Source: Sulfidibacter corallicola (GTDB lineage Bacteria; Acidobacteriota; Holophagae; Acanthopleuribacterales; Acanthopleuribacteraceae). Taken from it: a stretch of DNA of 64,000 bases. A program made the position numbers and the translations under genes. Below the pieces are notes generated by a model, which ran no database searches, was not told where the DNA came from, and saw only the letters and a list, made by a program, of their open reading frames with translations. This document shows, one piece after another, positions 1 through 7,916 of this stretch. The stretch is taken from the NCBI RefSeq assembly GCF_017498545.1, contig NZ_CP071793.1:6585001-6649000 (forward strand). Direction: 5' to 3'. Numbering within the stretch: the first letter of the stretch is position 1; each line of letters starts with the position of its first letter.

Positions 1-261
1 CGCCATTGGGGTCAATAGGTTTGCCATTTCAATCTGACGGCGCGTCAAGGGAAGGGTGCCTTCTAAGAGGCCTCGCCGAGGGAAAGGCAATCCGATGGCG
101 AACAGTAGAAGCGCCACCAGGGACCAGATGACCAAGTCGGGTCGCGACGCGTGCAGATGGGTACCGGAATACACAAGCAACAAAATGGGAAACAGGATGA
201 GGAATGCGATTCCCTTACGAGAGGCTTCGCATTTGACGTTGAAAAACAGGAAGTCACTCAT
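1..261 (-). CDS. ABC transporter permease-like membrane protein (partial, runs off left edge)
   Basis: An open frame reads from an ATG at 261 to the window edge without a stop (87 codons seen). It starts MSDFLFFNVKCEASRKG and has two hydrophobic stretches (about residues 17-32 and 44-60) followed by a basic loop, as at the N-terminus of an ABC-2 type permease. The start ATG overlaps the stop of the upstream ATPase gene by 4 bp (ATGA), a translational coupling typical of ABC ATPase-permease pairs. With the GntR gene upstream it makes a three-gene Ytr-like cassette. The substrate cannot be told. The permease identity rests on hydrophobicity and context. Confidence 0.7.
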   Translation of the reverse strand, partial: MSDFLFFNVKCEASRKGIAFLILFPILLLVYSGTHLHASRPDLVIWSLVALLLFAIGLPFPRRGLLEGTLPLTRRQIEMANLLTPMA

Positions 262-1145
262 GCGCCTGTCCCCAACAACTTCAGAAAGAATTCCTCGAGA
301 GTCAAGGATTCGAGATGGGCATCGATTTGCGGGCAATGGGTTTCGATCCGGGTCGTCAATTCTTGCCGGGTTTTGGCAAACAGTGCCTGTATTTCTCCTT
401 CGACAGACTCGACCTTCAAACAGCCTTCGAAATGATTCAATACTCCTTGGCCGTGTTCCGCCGAGAAACGGAGCAAAGTGGTGGTTTCGGCCATGTTGGC
501 AAGATCGGCTTCGAAGCGGATGTGGCCCTGGTCGAGAAACGCGACCTGTTGCACCAATCGCTGGACATCGTCCAACTGATGACTCGACACGATCAGGGTC
601 GTTTCGTGTGTGGCGAGGTGTTCCACGATGACCGACAGAAAGGTACGCCTTGCGACGGGATCGAGATTGGCCGTCGGTTCGTCCAAAATCAGAAATTCCG
701 GGTGATGGGCCAAGGCACAGGCCAAGGACAGTTGGGCTTTCCTTCCGGTCGACAGCTCGGCCCAGACCTGTTCCTCCCGTAATTCGAAGGCGTTCGCGAG
801 GCGGTTGAAATACTTCAAATCCCAAGTGGGATAGAGGTTTCGGTGCAGTTCCGCGAGATCGAATCCCGACATGCGCATGGGATAGACTTGGCCTCCGACG
901 ACGCTGCCGATCCGCCGCTTGACTTCGACAGGATCTCGAACCGGATCCTTGCCAAAAATACGTACGGACCCTTTCGCTGGGCGAAGAATACCCAACAACA
1001 ATTGAATCAGGGTGGTTTTCCCGGCCCCGTTTCGGCCCAGGAGACCGACTGCCGATCCGGGTGTCAGGGACAGGTCGAGACCGTTCAGCACCGGTTCGGA
1101 ATAGCTGTAGCCGAATTCGAGGCGTTCAATTTCCACGATGGCCAT
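258..1145 (-). CDS. ABC transporter ATP-binding protein
   Basis: This 295-residue protein has a complete nucleotide-binding domain. Walker A is GRNGAGKT (about residues 37-44), Walker B is FLILDEPTANLDP, and the H-loop sits in SSHQLDD. The signature motif is atypical: LSTGRKAQLSLA replaces the usual LSGGQ core. About 80 residues follow the domain, as in the CcmA/YtrB-type ATPases of ABC-2 exporters. The gene start overlaps the end of the GntR gene by 20 bp, and its stop overlaps the downstream permease start. It should power export by the neighbouring membrane protein, with expression controlled by the GntR repressor. The transported compound is unknown; in YtrA-type systems it is often linked to cell-envelope stress. 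Confidence 0.93.
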   Translation of the reverse strand: MAIVEIERLEFGYSYSEPVLNGLDLSLTPGSAVGLLGRNGAGKTTLIQLLLGILRPAKGSVRIFGKDPVRDPVEVKRRIGSVVGGQVYPMRMSGFDLAELHRNLYPTWDLKYFNRLANAFELREEQVWAELSTGRKAQLSLACALAHHPEFLILDEPTANLDPVARRTFLSVIVEHLATHETTLIVSSHQLDDVQRLVQQVAFLDQGHIRFEADLANMAETTTLLRFSAEHGQGVLNHFEGCLKVESVEGEIQALFAKTRQELTTRIETHCPQIDAHLESLTLEEFFLKLLGTGA

Positions 1146-1545
1146 CGAGGGGGACCTCCTTTTTCATCCATTGTCCGTCCGCGAGTTCGTCAATCAGATC
1201 CAGCAAGGCCTGACGATCCATGCTCAATTCCCGGGTCTGTTCCAACATCTTCCGCACGGTGTCGCGCAGGGCTTCCCGTTTTTCCGAATGAAGTGCCGCG
1301 ACCGGCTTCTTCGACAGAAAAGTACCCATTCCGCGCTTGGTTTCGGTCCAGCCCTGTCGCTCGAGGTAGTCGTAGGCCTGTTTGACCGTCAGCGGTGCAA
1401 CCACGAGTTTGACCGCAAGCTCGCGGTGAGACGGCAGTTTGTCGCCTGGCTGAAGTTTCCCGGTCAGCAAGGCCTGCTGAACCTGGTCGGCGATTTGTCG
1501 ATAAAGCGGCAGACCGCTTTGGGCGCGAATGCGAAAGGGGATCAC
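1126..1545 (-). CDS. GntR-family regulator, YtrA subfamily
   Basis: The protein is 139 residues. An N-terminal winged helix-turn-helix (about 10-78) carries the GntR hallmarks PLYRQIADQVQ, LQPGDKLPSHRELA and a recognition helix before AYDYLERQGW and GMGTFL. Only about 55 residues follow, which form a short helical tail instead of a FadR or UTRA effector domain; this length is typical of the YtrA subfamily, whose genes sit next to ABC transporters. It is the first gene of the regulator-ATPase-permease operon. A perfect palindrome lies 69-90 bp upstream of the start and is the likely operator, so autoregulation is expected. The effector is unknown. Confidence 0.92.
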   Translation of the reverse strand: MIPFRIRAQSGLPLYRQIADQVQQALLTGKLQPGDKLPSHRELAVKLVVAPLTVKQAYDYLERQGWTETKRGMGTFLSKKPVAALHSEKREALRDTVRKMLEQTRELSMDRQALLDLIDELADGQWMKKEVPLDGHRGN

Positions 1546-1613
1546 GACGGAGAAGTCTCCAACCCGAGATGGGGTAAACCGCGAAACAGCCGAACGACAC
1601 TGTTTTTGCGGTG

Positions 1614-1635
1614 GTGATATAGAACCCTATATCAC
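1614..1635. promoter_or_regulatory. Perfect palindrome, probable GntR/YtrA operator
   Basis: The arms GTGATATAG (1614-1622) and CTATATCAC (1627-1635) are exact inverted repeats separated by AACC. The site lies upstream of the GntR-ABC operon, where YtrA-type repressors normally bind palindromes overlapping their own promoter. The arms are AT-rich against a GC-rich background. Binding is inferred. Confidence 0.7.
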
Positions 1636-2754
1636 TTAGTCGCTGCGCGTCCACTGTTTTTTTCGAGGTTTGACCGGCTCGGTCACAGGCCTCGGAGCAG
1701 CGACTCATTAGAAACGAAGTAGTGCTTCCAGCCCGGGATCGGTCTCGCCGTCGTCGAAAAGAAATCAGGAATACAGGAATGACGGAAGCCAGGATAAGCA
1801 TTGCCATGGCGTGTACCCAATGCATGTTCTTTCCTGGCTTTCGACCTTTCTGGGTTCCTGATTCATTTTCCCGACGAATGACTCATGGCCGTTCGCCAGA
1901 AACCAGGTACGGTGTTTCCTTCTCCAAATCGAGCAGGGCATCAGCTTCGCTCGTGCGGAGTTCTTTTGAGGTGGGGTTTGTAAAGTCTGGCTTGGTGATG
2001 TGGATGGGAATTCCGTCAAAAAATGTCGGCCCAACATCCTGGGCTGGCCGTGCACCTACAGCGACAAACCCCCCTGGCGAGAATGTGGGAACCCCGAAGC
2101 GACTCGCCCTGGTTCGTTTCGTTTCGGAGACCCAATGGTCGGAATGTCGCAGGTCGGCCCGGGCGGCGAATCTGTGCCAAATTCCTGAGATTACCGAATA
2201 TCGGGATCGAGGTCGAACCCGTCGCGCAATAGCCCTGCTTCCGATCCTCCGGTGGGGATCGCCGCTCGGGGCACGATGCGGTTCCCGCTTCACCGGGCTC
2301 ACGGGAGGCCGCGCTCTCCGTCTCGACCGCGATGCCTCTAACTCAGCCCCCCGATCGGGGGTGCACATCGGTGAAGGGTGCTCCATATTGAAGAGAGAAC
2401 GGCCAGCCATCAGCAGTCAGGATAGGCGACCCCGCACCCGCAAAACGTGAGAGAGAGCGTGTCGGGTGATGCTCCGCTTTACGGGGCTGTGGCGGCGTCA
2501 CCAGCCGATGGCTGGCCGCTCTTAGTGATTCCAAACGAATATCCCCGGCCACCTCCCTCACATCGAAGAAGAAAAGAAAGGACCGAGTGTGAAGGGGATG
2601 TGCACGAGGATCGTTCGAATCCGATCCTTGCGAATTCTCGGTGAGAATCCACAACCGCAAAGCCTAGCGAAACCGGACTGAAAAACCAAGTCCTTGATTG
2701 GATCGGATTCGACTTTTTGTCGGCATCATGCGTGCCAAAGCCAGCCGAAGCGGG
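1636..2754. other. 1.1-kb region with no confident gene
   Basis: No frame here has a convincing start, ribosome site and protein-like composition together. A few minus-strand pieces look coding-like but in different frames: about 1883-2010, ending KETPYLVSGERP, and a hydrophobic stretch at about 1770-1825 reading MAMLILASVIPVFLISF before RRRR. They could be remnants of a decayed gene. A short inverted repeat (GGCCAGCCATC near 2401, its complement near 2505) is also present. Confidence 0.4.
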
Positions 2755-3861
2755 TCAATCCAAGGATTCACGCCGAACGATGAAGAAACCACCCGGCGTC
2801 TCCACCGGTTCGGTGGTGAGTGCGCCCACTTGCAGGGTTTCCACGACACGCTCGTACGCGCTGAATTTGGTGTCGCGGAACCAAGGCAACTGGGATCCGC
2901 CACGAAACGCGAAAATGCCGTCGCTGTGCTCGCGGGCCAGGGCTTCGAAGGACGCGGGATCGGCCAGGACCTTTTGGTTGATCTCGCGGGCCAGGGCTTC
3001 GGCCTCCGCGCGCGATCGGGTCACCTGGGTCGGCGCACCCTGGGCCGAGATGTGGCTGATCAGAATGTCGGACGTGGCGCGTTTGTACACTTTGAGACGT
3101 TTGATGATGGCGTAGCCCGCCTGGGTCTCGACCACCCCGCTGACGCCGTCGTAGGGCAACGCGTCCACGGCCTGGGCCATGGTGTTGGCCAGCGCGTTCT
3201 TGCCGCGGTGGAAAATGCCGAAGCGACCGTTTACCGCGCGAAAATCGCTGTGCTCGGTGACCAGCGTTTCGAAATTGTCGGCCGTCACCTTGGGGGCCAA
3301 CGCTTCGGCCAACGCCTTGGCCTCTTCGGGTGAACGGCGCAGGTGCGCCCCGGTGGCCGCCACCGATTTCAAATGAACCGCGATGTCCTTGTGTGTGAAC
3401 AGGATGATGCGGGCGCAAAAATGCTTGGGCGTCACGCTGTTGCGGCGAACGATGTGGTAGCCGAAGCCGGTCTTGACCGGTTTGTGAAAAATGGCGCCGT
3501 CTTCCAACTTGCGGACCGCCTTTTCGAACGCGGGCGCCATGGAGCCTCGATTGAAACCGCCCAAATAGCCGTCGTTGGCCGCGGAGGGGCCGTCGGATTC
3601 GGCCGCGGCGATGCGCTCGAAGGACGAGGGGTCGGCCAGCACTTTGGCCAGCAATTCCTCGGCGCGCGCCTTGGCCTCGGCCTTGTTGCGGTGCACGTGC
3701 TCCGGGCGTTTGTCCGCGCCGAAGTACGAAATCAAAATATGCGAGGCCGCATAGGTCTTGTGAATGGGGAAGTATTGATCGGATTGGTCCGGCGTCGTCC
3801 CCCAAGCGGCGTGGCTCATCGCCAACCATAGGAATGCGACCCAGATGATGCGGGCTTTCAT
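2755..3861 (-). CDS. Secreted protein with three parvulin-type (PpiC) peptidyl-prolyl isomerase-like domains
   Basis: The start at 3861 has an upstream CGGGAGGAACC ribosome site and is followed by a signal peptide (MKARIIWVAFLWLAMSHAAWG). Longer in-frame extensions lack a ribosome site. The 368-residue product holds three consecutive parvulin-like modules at about 35-145, 150-260 and 265-368. Each has an (A/S)xI(L)I start, a charged helix rich in AEA/ARAEE, a SF..(L/I)A..(H/E)SD segment, and a closing GY/GF-hxI(V/I)(R/K)R strand. The first is the most canonical (SFERIAAAESDGP, GYLGGF, FGYHIVRR). The second lacks the usual GG(D/E)LG turn and may be structural. A role in periplasmic or secreted protein folding is inferred. 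It lies 168 bp after the SDR gene and may be a separate unit. Confidence 0.85.
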   Translation of the reverse strand: MKARIIWVAFLWLAMSHAAWGTTPDQSDQYFPIHKTYAASHILISYFGADKRPEHVHRNKAEAKARAEELLAKVLADPSSFERIAAAESDGPSAANDGYLGGFNRGSMAPAFEKAVRKLEDGAIFHKPVKTGFGYHIVRRNSVTPKHFCARIILFTHKDIAVHLKSVAATGAHLRRSPEEAKALAEALAPKVTADNFETLVTEHSDFRAVNGRFGIFHRGKNALANTMAQAVDALPYDGVSGVVETQAGYAIIKRLKVYKRATSDILISHISAQGAPTQVTRSRAEAEALAREINQKVLADPASFEALAREHSDGIFAFRGGSQLPWFRDTKFSAYERVVETLQVGALTTEPVETPGGFFIVRRESLD

Positions 3862-4029
3862 GGTTCCTCCCGAACTGTTGGTGCCGGGAAATCCTAACCC
3901 GGACCAGCCGGAAAATTTCAAGAATTTCCCATGCGAACGAATCGGGAGGGAAGCGCGGGTGGTGGCGGGTCCCGGTTTCATACCCCTGCCCAGGCAATCG
4001 AGACCCGACACCCTCGGCCGCCCAGCCGA

Positions 4030-4803
4030 CTATGATGCAGATTTGGCCGTGCAGCCGCCGTCCACCACCATGTCGTGGCCGGTTACGAACGAAGCTTCCG
4101 CCGAACAGAGCCACAGCACCGCGTTGACCACCTCCTGGGCACTGCCCAGCCGGCCGAGGGCGTGCATGCGTTCGATCTTCTCGCGCATCGCCGGAAAGCT
4201 CAGGATGCTGTTGACCATCGGCGTTTCCACGAAACCCGGGCACACGGAGTTGATGCGCACCCCCTTGCGGGCGTATTCGGACGCGGCCGCACGGGTCAGC
4301 CCGACCACCGCGTGTTTGCTGGCCACGTAGGACGAGAGGCCGATGGCGGTGCCCGTCAACCCGAGAAAAGACGCGGTGTTGACGATGGCGCCCTGGCCTT
4401 GGCGGACCATGATCGGGATTTGGCGCCGCATGCACAGCCAAATGCCCTTGACGTTGATTTCCATGATACGGTCCCATTCGTCCTCGCGAATGTGGGCCAG
4501 GGGCATGGCGCGCTTGCCGCTGATGCCGGCGTTGTTGAAGGCGCAGTCGATGCGGTCGCAGAGGGCCAGGGTTTTTTCGATCAAGCGGTCGACCTCGATG
4601 GCCTGGGCCACGTCGGTTTGGAAGAAATGGGCCTTCCCTCCGGCGTCGCAAATGTCCCGGATCGTCGCTTCACCGGCCTTGGTCGCGATATCGCCGATGA
4701 CGACCTGAGCGCCCTCGGCCGCGAAGCTCAGTGCCGCGGCGCGGCCGATGCCGTTGGCACCGCCCGTGATCAACACGGTCTTTCCCTGGTAGCGGGTGGT
4801 CAT
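4030..4803 (-). CDS. Short-chain dehydrogenase/reductase (classical SDR)
   Basis: This 257-residue protein is a full-length classical SDR. It has the dinucleotide-binding motif TGGANGIG near residues 14-21, the NNAG motif (AFNNAGISG), a Ser followed by YVASK as catalytic Tyr-x-x-x-Lys, and PGFVETPM after the active site. Such enzymes reduce or oxidise a carbonyl/hydroxyl with NAD(P)H. A good ribosome site (AAAGGAAACACCAC) precedes the ATG at 4803. It is the last co-directional gene after the megasynthase, hydrolase and glycosyltransferase genes, 79 bp behind the glycosyltransferase stop. It is therefore probably a tailoring reductase of that pathway, but the substrate is not deducible. Confidence 0.93.
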   Translation of the reverse strand: MTTRYQGKTVLITGGANGIGRAAALSFAAEGAQVVIGDIATKAGEATIRDICDAGGKAHFFQTDVAQAIEVDRLIEKTLALCDRIDCAFNNAGISGKRAMPLAHIREDEWDRIMEINVKGIWLCMRRQIPIMVRQGQGAIVNTASFLGLTGTAIGLSSYVASKHAVVGLTRAAASEYARKGVRINSVCPGFVETPMVNSILSFPAMREKIERMHALGRLGSAQEVVNAVLWLCSAEASFVTGHDMVVDGGCTAKSAS

Positions 4804-4882
4804 GTGGTGTTTCCTTTCTCATGTCGAATGATGGATGTGCAATGGGCTAGAGCGAGCGTTACGGAAAATGGGCGATTTCCGC

Positions 4883-6064
4883 TCAGACACCGCCGGCAAC
4901 GGCGCCGCAACGGGATGCCGTCTCGATCAGGGTTCGGGCGGCCAAAGGGCTTCCGCCCGCCCGTGCGAACGAAGCGCCGATGCGCTGTGCGGCTTCGCGA
5001 TAGGAGGCATCCGCGAGTACCTTTTTGACCGCGGTGCGCACGTTGGTCTCGGTCAGGCGGCCGAACCGCAGGCCGACGCCTGCGCCGGCCTGCGTCACCT
5101 GCCGGGCGATCACCGGCTGATCGTCGCGGATCGGGGCCACGATCAGCGGTAGCCCGTGGGCCAGCGACTCGCAGACCGTGTTGTGACCGGCGTGGCAGAA
5201 CACGGCGTCCACGTGGGGAAGCAGGGCGAGCTGCGGCACCCGCGGTGCGGTGATGAAATTGGCGGGCGTCCGGTTCCGCCAGGCTTCGGGCGCCACCAGG
5301 ATCACCTGACAAGGCATCTCCGCCAGCGCCTCGGTGACGACGTGGTAGAAGCGGGGATCGCGATCGCGGTTGACGGTGCCCAAGGTGATCAGCAGCCGCG
5401 GACCCGATGGACTCAGGCGGTCCCAGGGGAAGTTCTCCTTTTGTGGCCGCGATGCCAGCGAGGGGCCCACGAAGGTGAACGGCGCCTGGAATTGGTCGAA
5501 CCGGCCGCTGAATTCCGGCGTGCTGAATACCAGGTTGGCCAGTGGCGAAAGATCGGGTCTCGGCCATACCTCCATGTCGCAAGCCCGTTGCAGGTCGGCC
5601 AATACTTTGGTGATCCAGCGGTCGGCGATGTCCCACACCTTGAAGATGGCGGCGGTCGTGGTCACGGTGGCCACCCAGGGGATCTGTTTGCGTCGGGCCG
5701 CGAGCGCTCCGGACAACATTTGCTGGTCGGTGACGATCATGTCCGGAGCAAGCACGTCGATCGCCCGTTCCACCTCGGGAAGGGTGGCTTGGGCCAGGGG
5801 GCAAACGAACGCTTCGAAGAGGAAGCGCACGCTCTCGAGACCGCGCACCTCGGACGCCCGCTTGGACAACGGTTCCAGCAAGTTACGGGCGCGAACGCGG
5901 TCGAAGGCGTGGAAATGGGCGCCCTCGGGAAGGAGCGGCAGGACTGCCTTGACGTGGCCCAACCAATGAATCTCGTGGCCTTGCCGTTCCAGTTCCCCAG
6001 CCACCCCGATCAGGGGGTTGATATGACCGGTCAGCGGAGGAACGACGAACAGGAAGCGCGTCAT
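4883..6064 (-). CDS. UGT/MGT-like glycosyltransferase (GT1 fold)
   Basis: This 393-residue GT-B enzyme starts at the ATG at 6064, which overlaps the upstream hydrolase stop by ATGA. The N-terminal Rossmann domain opens TRFLFVVPPLTGHINPLIGVA, with the acceptor-site PLTGHINP typical of UGT/macrolide-type transferases. The C-terminal nucleotide-sugar region has TLGTVNR, VDAVFCHAGHNTVCESL and GLPLIVAPIRDDQP, matching the GT1 donor signature (HxGxxT.E.L..G.P). It should transfer a sugar from an NDP-sugar to a small lipophilic acceptor, most plausibly the product of the adjacent synthases. An ATG 27 codons upstream exists in frame but has arginine/glycine-rich shadow sequence from the overlapping gene, so it was rejected. 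Confidence 0.9.
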   Translation of the reverse strand: MTRFLFVVPPLTGHINPLIGVAGELERQGHEIHWLGHVKAVLPLLPEGAHFHAFDRVRARNLLEPLSKRASEVRGLESVRFLFEAFVCPLAQATLPEVERAIDVLAPDMIVTDQQMLSGALAARRKQIPWVATVTTTAAIFKVWDIADRWITKVLADLQRACDMEVWPRPDLSPLANLVFSTPEFSGRFDQFQAPFTFVGPSLASRPQKENFPWDRLSPSGPRLLITLGTVNRDRDPRFYHVVTEALAEMPCQVILVAPEAWRNRTPANFITAPRVPQLALLPHVDAVFCHAGHNTVCESLAHGLPLIVAPIRDDQPVIARQVTQAGAGVGLRFGRLTETNVRTAVKKVLADASYREAAQRIGASFARAGGSPLAARTLIETASRCGAVAGGV

Positions 6065-6870
6065 CGCACACCCCCTGGCACCATCGCCGGGCGGGTCGCC
6101 AGCCAGGCCAGCAATTCGTCGCGAACCCGCGCGGTCGCCTCCCACATGATCGAGTGGCTACAGCCATCGAACAGTTTCAATCGGGCCTGGGGCAGGGTGG
6201 CGACGAGTGCCTCGCCGCGCTCGCGAATGTCGGAATGCTCGCCGTAGAGTGCCAGCACCGGCACCTGGACGGAGGCGATCCGCGTATCGGTGATCGGCGG
6301 GGTGCGGCGCAGATCCGCGATCAGGCTGGTCTCCTGAATCAGTTCCCGAGCGTTGCGGGCCAAGCGATTGCGTTTCCTGGCGCTGTGGCGACCCAACCAA
6401 TCCTGGAAATGAAGCGCGATCTTGTGATTGGCGGCCTCGCCTTCGAGACTCAGCGTCGCCGCCATTTCCTCGCCCCAGCCGGCCACGTGGGCGTGAGCTT
6501 CGATCAATACCAGGCTGTCGACCCGTTCGGGATGCGCCATGGCATAGGCGAGCGCCAGCAGGCCGCCGAAACTGTTGCCCACCAACACGACCGGTGCGTC
6601 GAAGGCGGCTCGACGAATGACGCCGTCCAATTCCGCCACGAAGCTGCCGAGATCGTAGCCGGAGACCGGCCGATCGCTGCGACCGTGGCCGCGCAGGTCG
6701 TACAGCAACACACGCCGCTCACGCGCGGTGGGGTTGGCCATCGTGAAGTACCAGCTACTCAGGTTGTCCATGACCAGGCCGTGCAGAAAAACCACCGCCG
6801 GTTGAGCCAGTCCCTCAGCGCCCAGACACTGCACATGCAGGTTCAATCCTTGGATGTTCCATTCCGTCAT
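6061..6870 (-). CDS. Alpha/beta-hydrolase fold enzyme
   Basis: This 269-residue protein has the oxyanion-hole region VVFLHGL, the nucleophile elbow GNSFG within VVLVGNSFGGLLAL, a probable catalytic Asp in LYGEHSDI and the terminal His in CSHSIMWE. It aligns along its length with the hydrolase encoded just upstream (both begin ...LHVQ.(L/M)G), so the pair is a tandem duplication. The start at 6870 has GGAG upstream and lies 56 bp inside the preceding gene. In a polyketide/lipid operon such proteins commonly serve as thioesterase- or cyclase-like release enzymes. Esterase, lipase or haloalkane-type activity cannot be excluded. Confidence 0.88.
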   Translation of the reverse strand: MTEWNIQGLNLHVQCLGAEGLAQPAVVFLHGLVMDNLSSWYFTMANPTARERRVLLYDLRGHGRSDRPVSGYDLGSFVAELDGVIRRAAFDAPVVLVGNSFGGLLALAYAMAHPERVDSLVLIEAHAHVAGWGEEMAATLSLEGEAANHKIALHFQDWLGRHSARKRNRLARNARELIQETSLIADLRRTPPITDTRIASVQVPVLALYGEHSDIRERGEALVATLPQARLKLFDGCSHSIMWEATARVRDELLAWLATRPAMVPGGVR

Positions 6871-7642
6871 CGAAAAACTCCGTGATTTCGTCGATCAAGG
6901 CCTGCGTGGCTTCCATGTGGAGGTTGTGTCCGCCCGCCAGCTCGCGTAGCCGACACTGGGGCAGCACCCGCGCGAGTCGATCACCGACCCCGCGACAGGG
7001 CGAGCGATTGCCGTAGAGGGCGAGGACCGGGCGCCCGAGACAGGCCAATAGGGCGTCGGGAATGTCCCGGGCATTTTTGAAGTCGGCCACACAACTGGTT
7101 TTGCGCACCAGGCGCACGAGGTTCGAGAGCAGTCGCAGCGCTTGACGGCCGCCGGAAATCAGGTTGCGCGCGGAGGTGTTCGGCAACTTCTCCATCATTT
7201 CCCTGGGAGACAGGCTCATGAACGACTGCATTTCTTCGAAGTTGGAAGGCGGGAGCGGGGCCTCGATCACCACCAGCCGGCGCACCCGGTTCGGATGGTA
7301 GAGGGCGTAGGTCATGGCGACCAACGCGCCCCAACTGTGGCCGACCAGATCGACCGGGCGACCGTCCGGCTCGAAGTGATCGATCAAGCCGCCCAGATCG
7401 GCGGCCATGGTGTCGAGATCGTAACCCTCCGGCGGCGCCTCCGACTTGCCGTGGCCGCGCAGGTCGTGCATCAGCACGCGGCGGTTTTTGGCCAGGGCCG
7501 GCGCGAGGGTGAAGTACCAGCCGACCAGGTTGCCCAGCAACAACCCGTGCAGGAGGAACACAGGTGGCTCGGCGTCGGCGGATCGGTTCGGCCCCATGGA
7601 TTGCACATGGAGCCGAACGCCGTTGGCGTCTACGAACGACAT
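6815..7642 (-). CDS. Alpha/beta-hydrolase fold enzyme (paralogue of the next gene)
   Basis: This 275-residue protein starts at the ATG at 7642, 13 bp inside the ACP gene; the N-terminus MSFVDANGVRLHVQSMG is normal for the family. It has FLLHGLLLGNLVGW (oxyanion hole), GHSWGAL (nucleophile Ser), ALYGNRSPC where the acid residue would usually follow the strand, and GGHNLHME with the catalytic His. The acid position reads NRSPCRG, so the Asp may be displaced. It is likely a thioesterase-like partner of the synthases. Presence of two paralogous hydrolases suggests either release plus editing, or two hydrolytic steps. It is translationally coupled to its neighbours on both sides. Confidence 0.87.
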   Translation of the reverse strand: MSFVDANGVRLHVQSMGPNRSADAEPPVFLLHGLLLGNLVGWYFTLAPALAKNRRVLMHDLRGHGKSEAPPEGYDLDTMAADLGGLIDHFEPDGRPVDLVGHSWGALVAMTYALYHPNRVRRLVVIEAPLPPSNFEEMQSFMSLSPREMMEKLPNTSARNLISGGRQALRLLSNLVRLVRKTSCVADFKNARDIPDALLACLGRPVLALYGNRSPCRGVGDRLARVLPQCRLRELAGGHNLHMEATQALIDEITEFFDDGMEHPRIEPACAVSGR

Positions 7643-7911
7643 TTGGCGATGAACTCCGCCACGTCGCCCACGGTCAACGCGATGATTTCCTCCAGATCTT
7701 TGCCCGAGAGCCATTCCACGAAGTTGATGTCTTCGCCGAAGTGGGCCTGCAGCTTTTCGGCAAGGGCCACGAATTCAATACTTTCCAGCTCCAATTCACC
7801 ATTGAATGAGGTGTCTTGGGTGATTTCGATTTCTTCCACCCAATCTTCTCCAATGACATCGCGAATGAATGTCGTGATGGTATCCAGCACTTCAGATTTG
7901 GTTTGCAACAT
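7630..7911 (-). CDS. Free-standing acyl carrier protein
   Basis: The 93-residue acidic protein has an ACP fold pattern with the attachment site LELESIEFVAL, where Ser44 replaces the Ser of the usual DSL motif and carries the 4'-phosphopantetheine. The start is set at the ATG at 7911 because AAGAGGTG lies 8 nt upstream. A GTG at 7920 that overlaps the preceding stop (GTGA) is an alternative giving 96 residues. It sits between the KS-AT-DH synthase and the two hydrolases, so it probably carries an intermediate or starter between synthase modules and the release enzymes. The Asp-to-Glu change before the serine is unusual but seen in some specialised carrier proteins. Confidence 0.88.
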   Translation of the reverse strand: MLQTKSEVLDTITTFIRDVIGEDWVEEIEITQDTSFNGELELESIEFVALAEKLQAHFGEDINFVEWLSGKDLEEIIALTVGDVAEFIAKCRS

Positions 7912-7916
7912 TGATT

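Noticed and set aside
1190..1825. 211-codon minus-strand frame beginning with a hydrophobic segment and an AGGA upstream
   Set aside because: Its downstream two-thirds overlap the GntR gene in another frame and it crosses the operator palindrome; only the first 30 residues look protein-like.
2768..4651. 627-codon minus-strand frame across the PPIase and SDR genes
   Set aside because: Arg/Gly/Pro-rich alternative frame of two clear genes.
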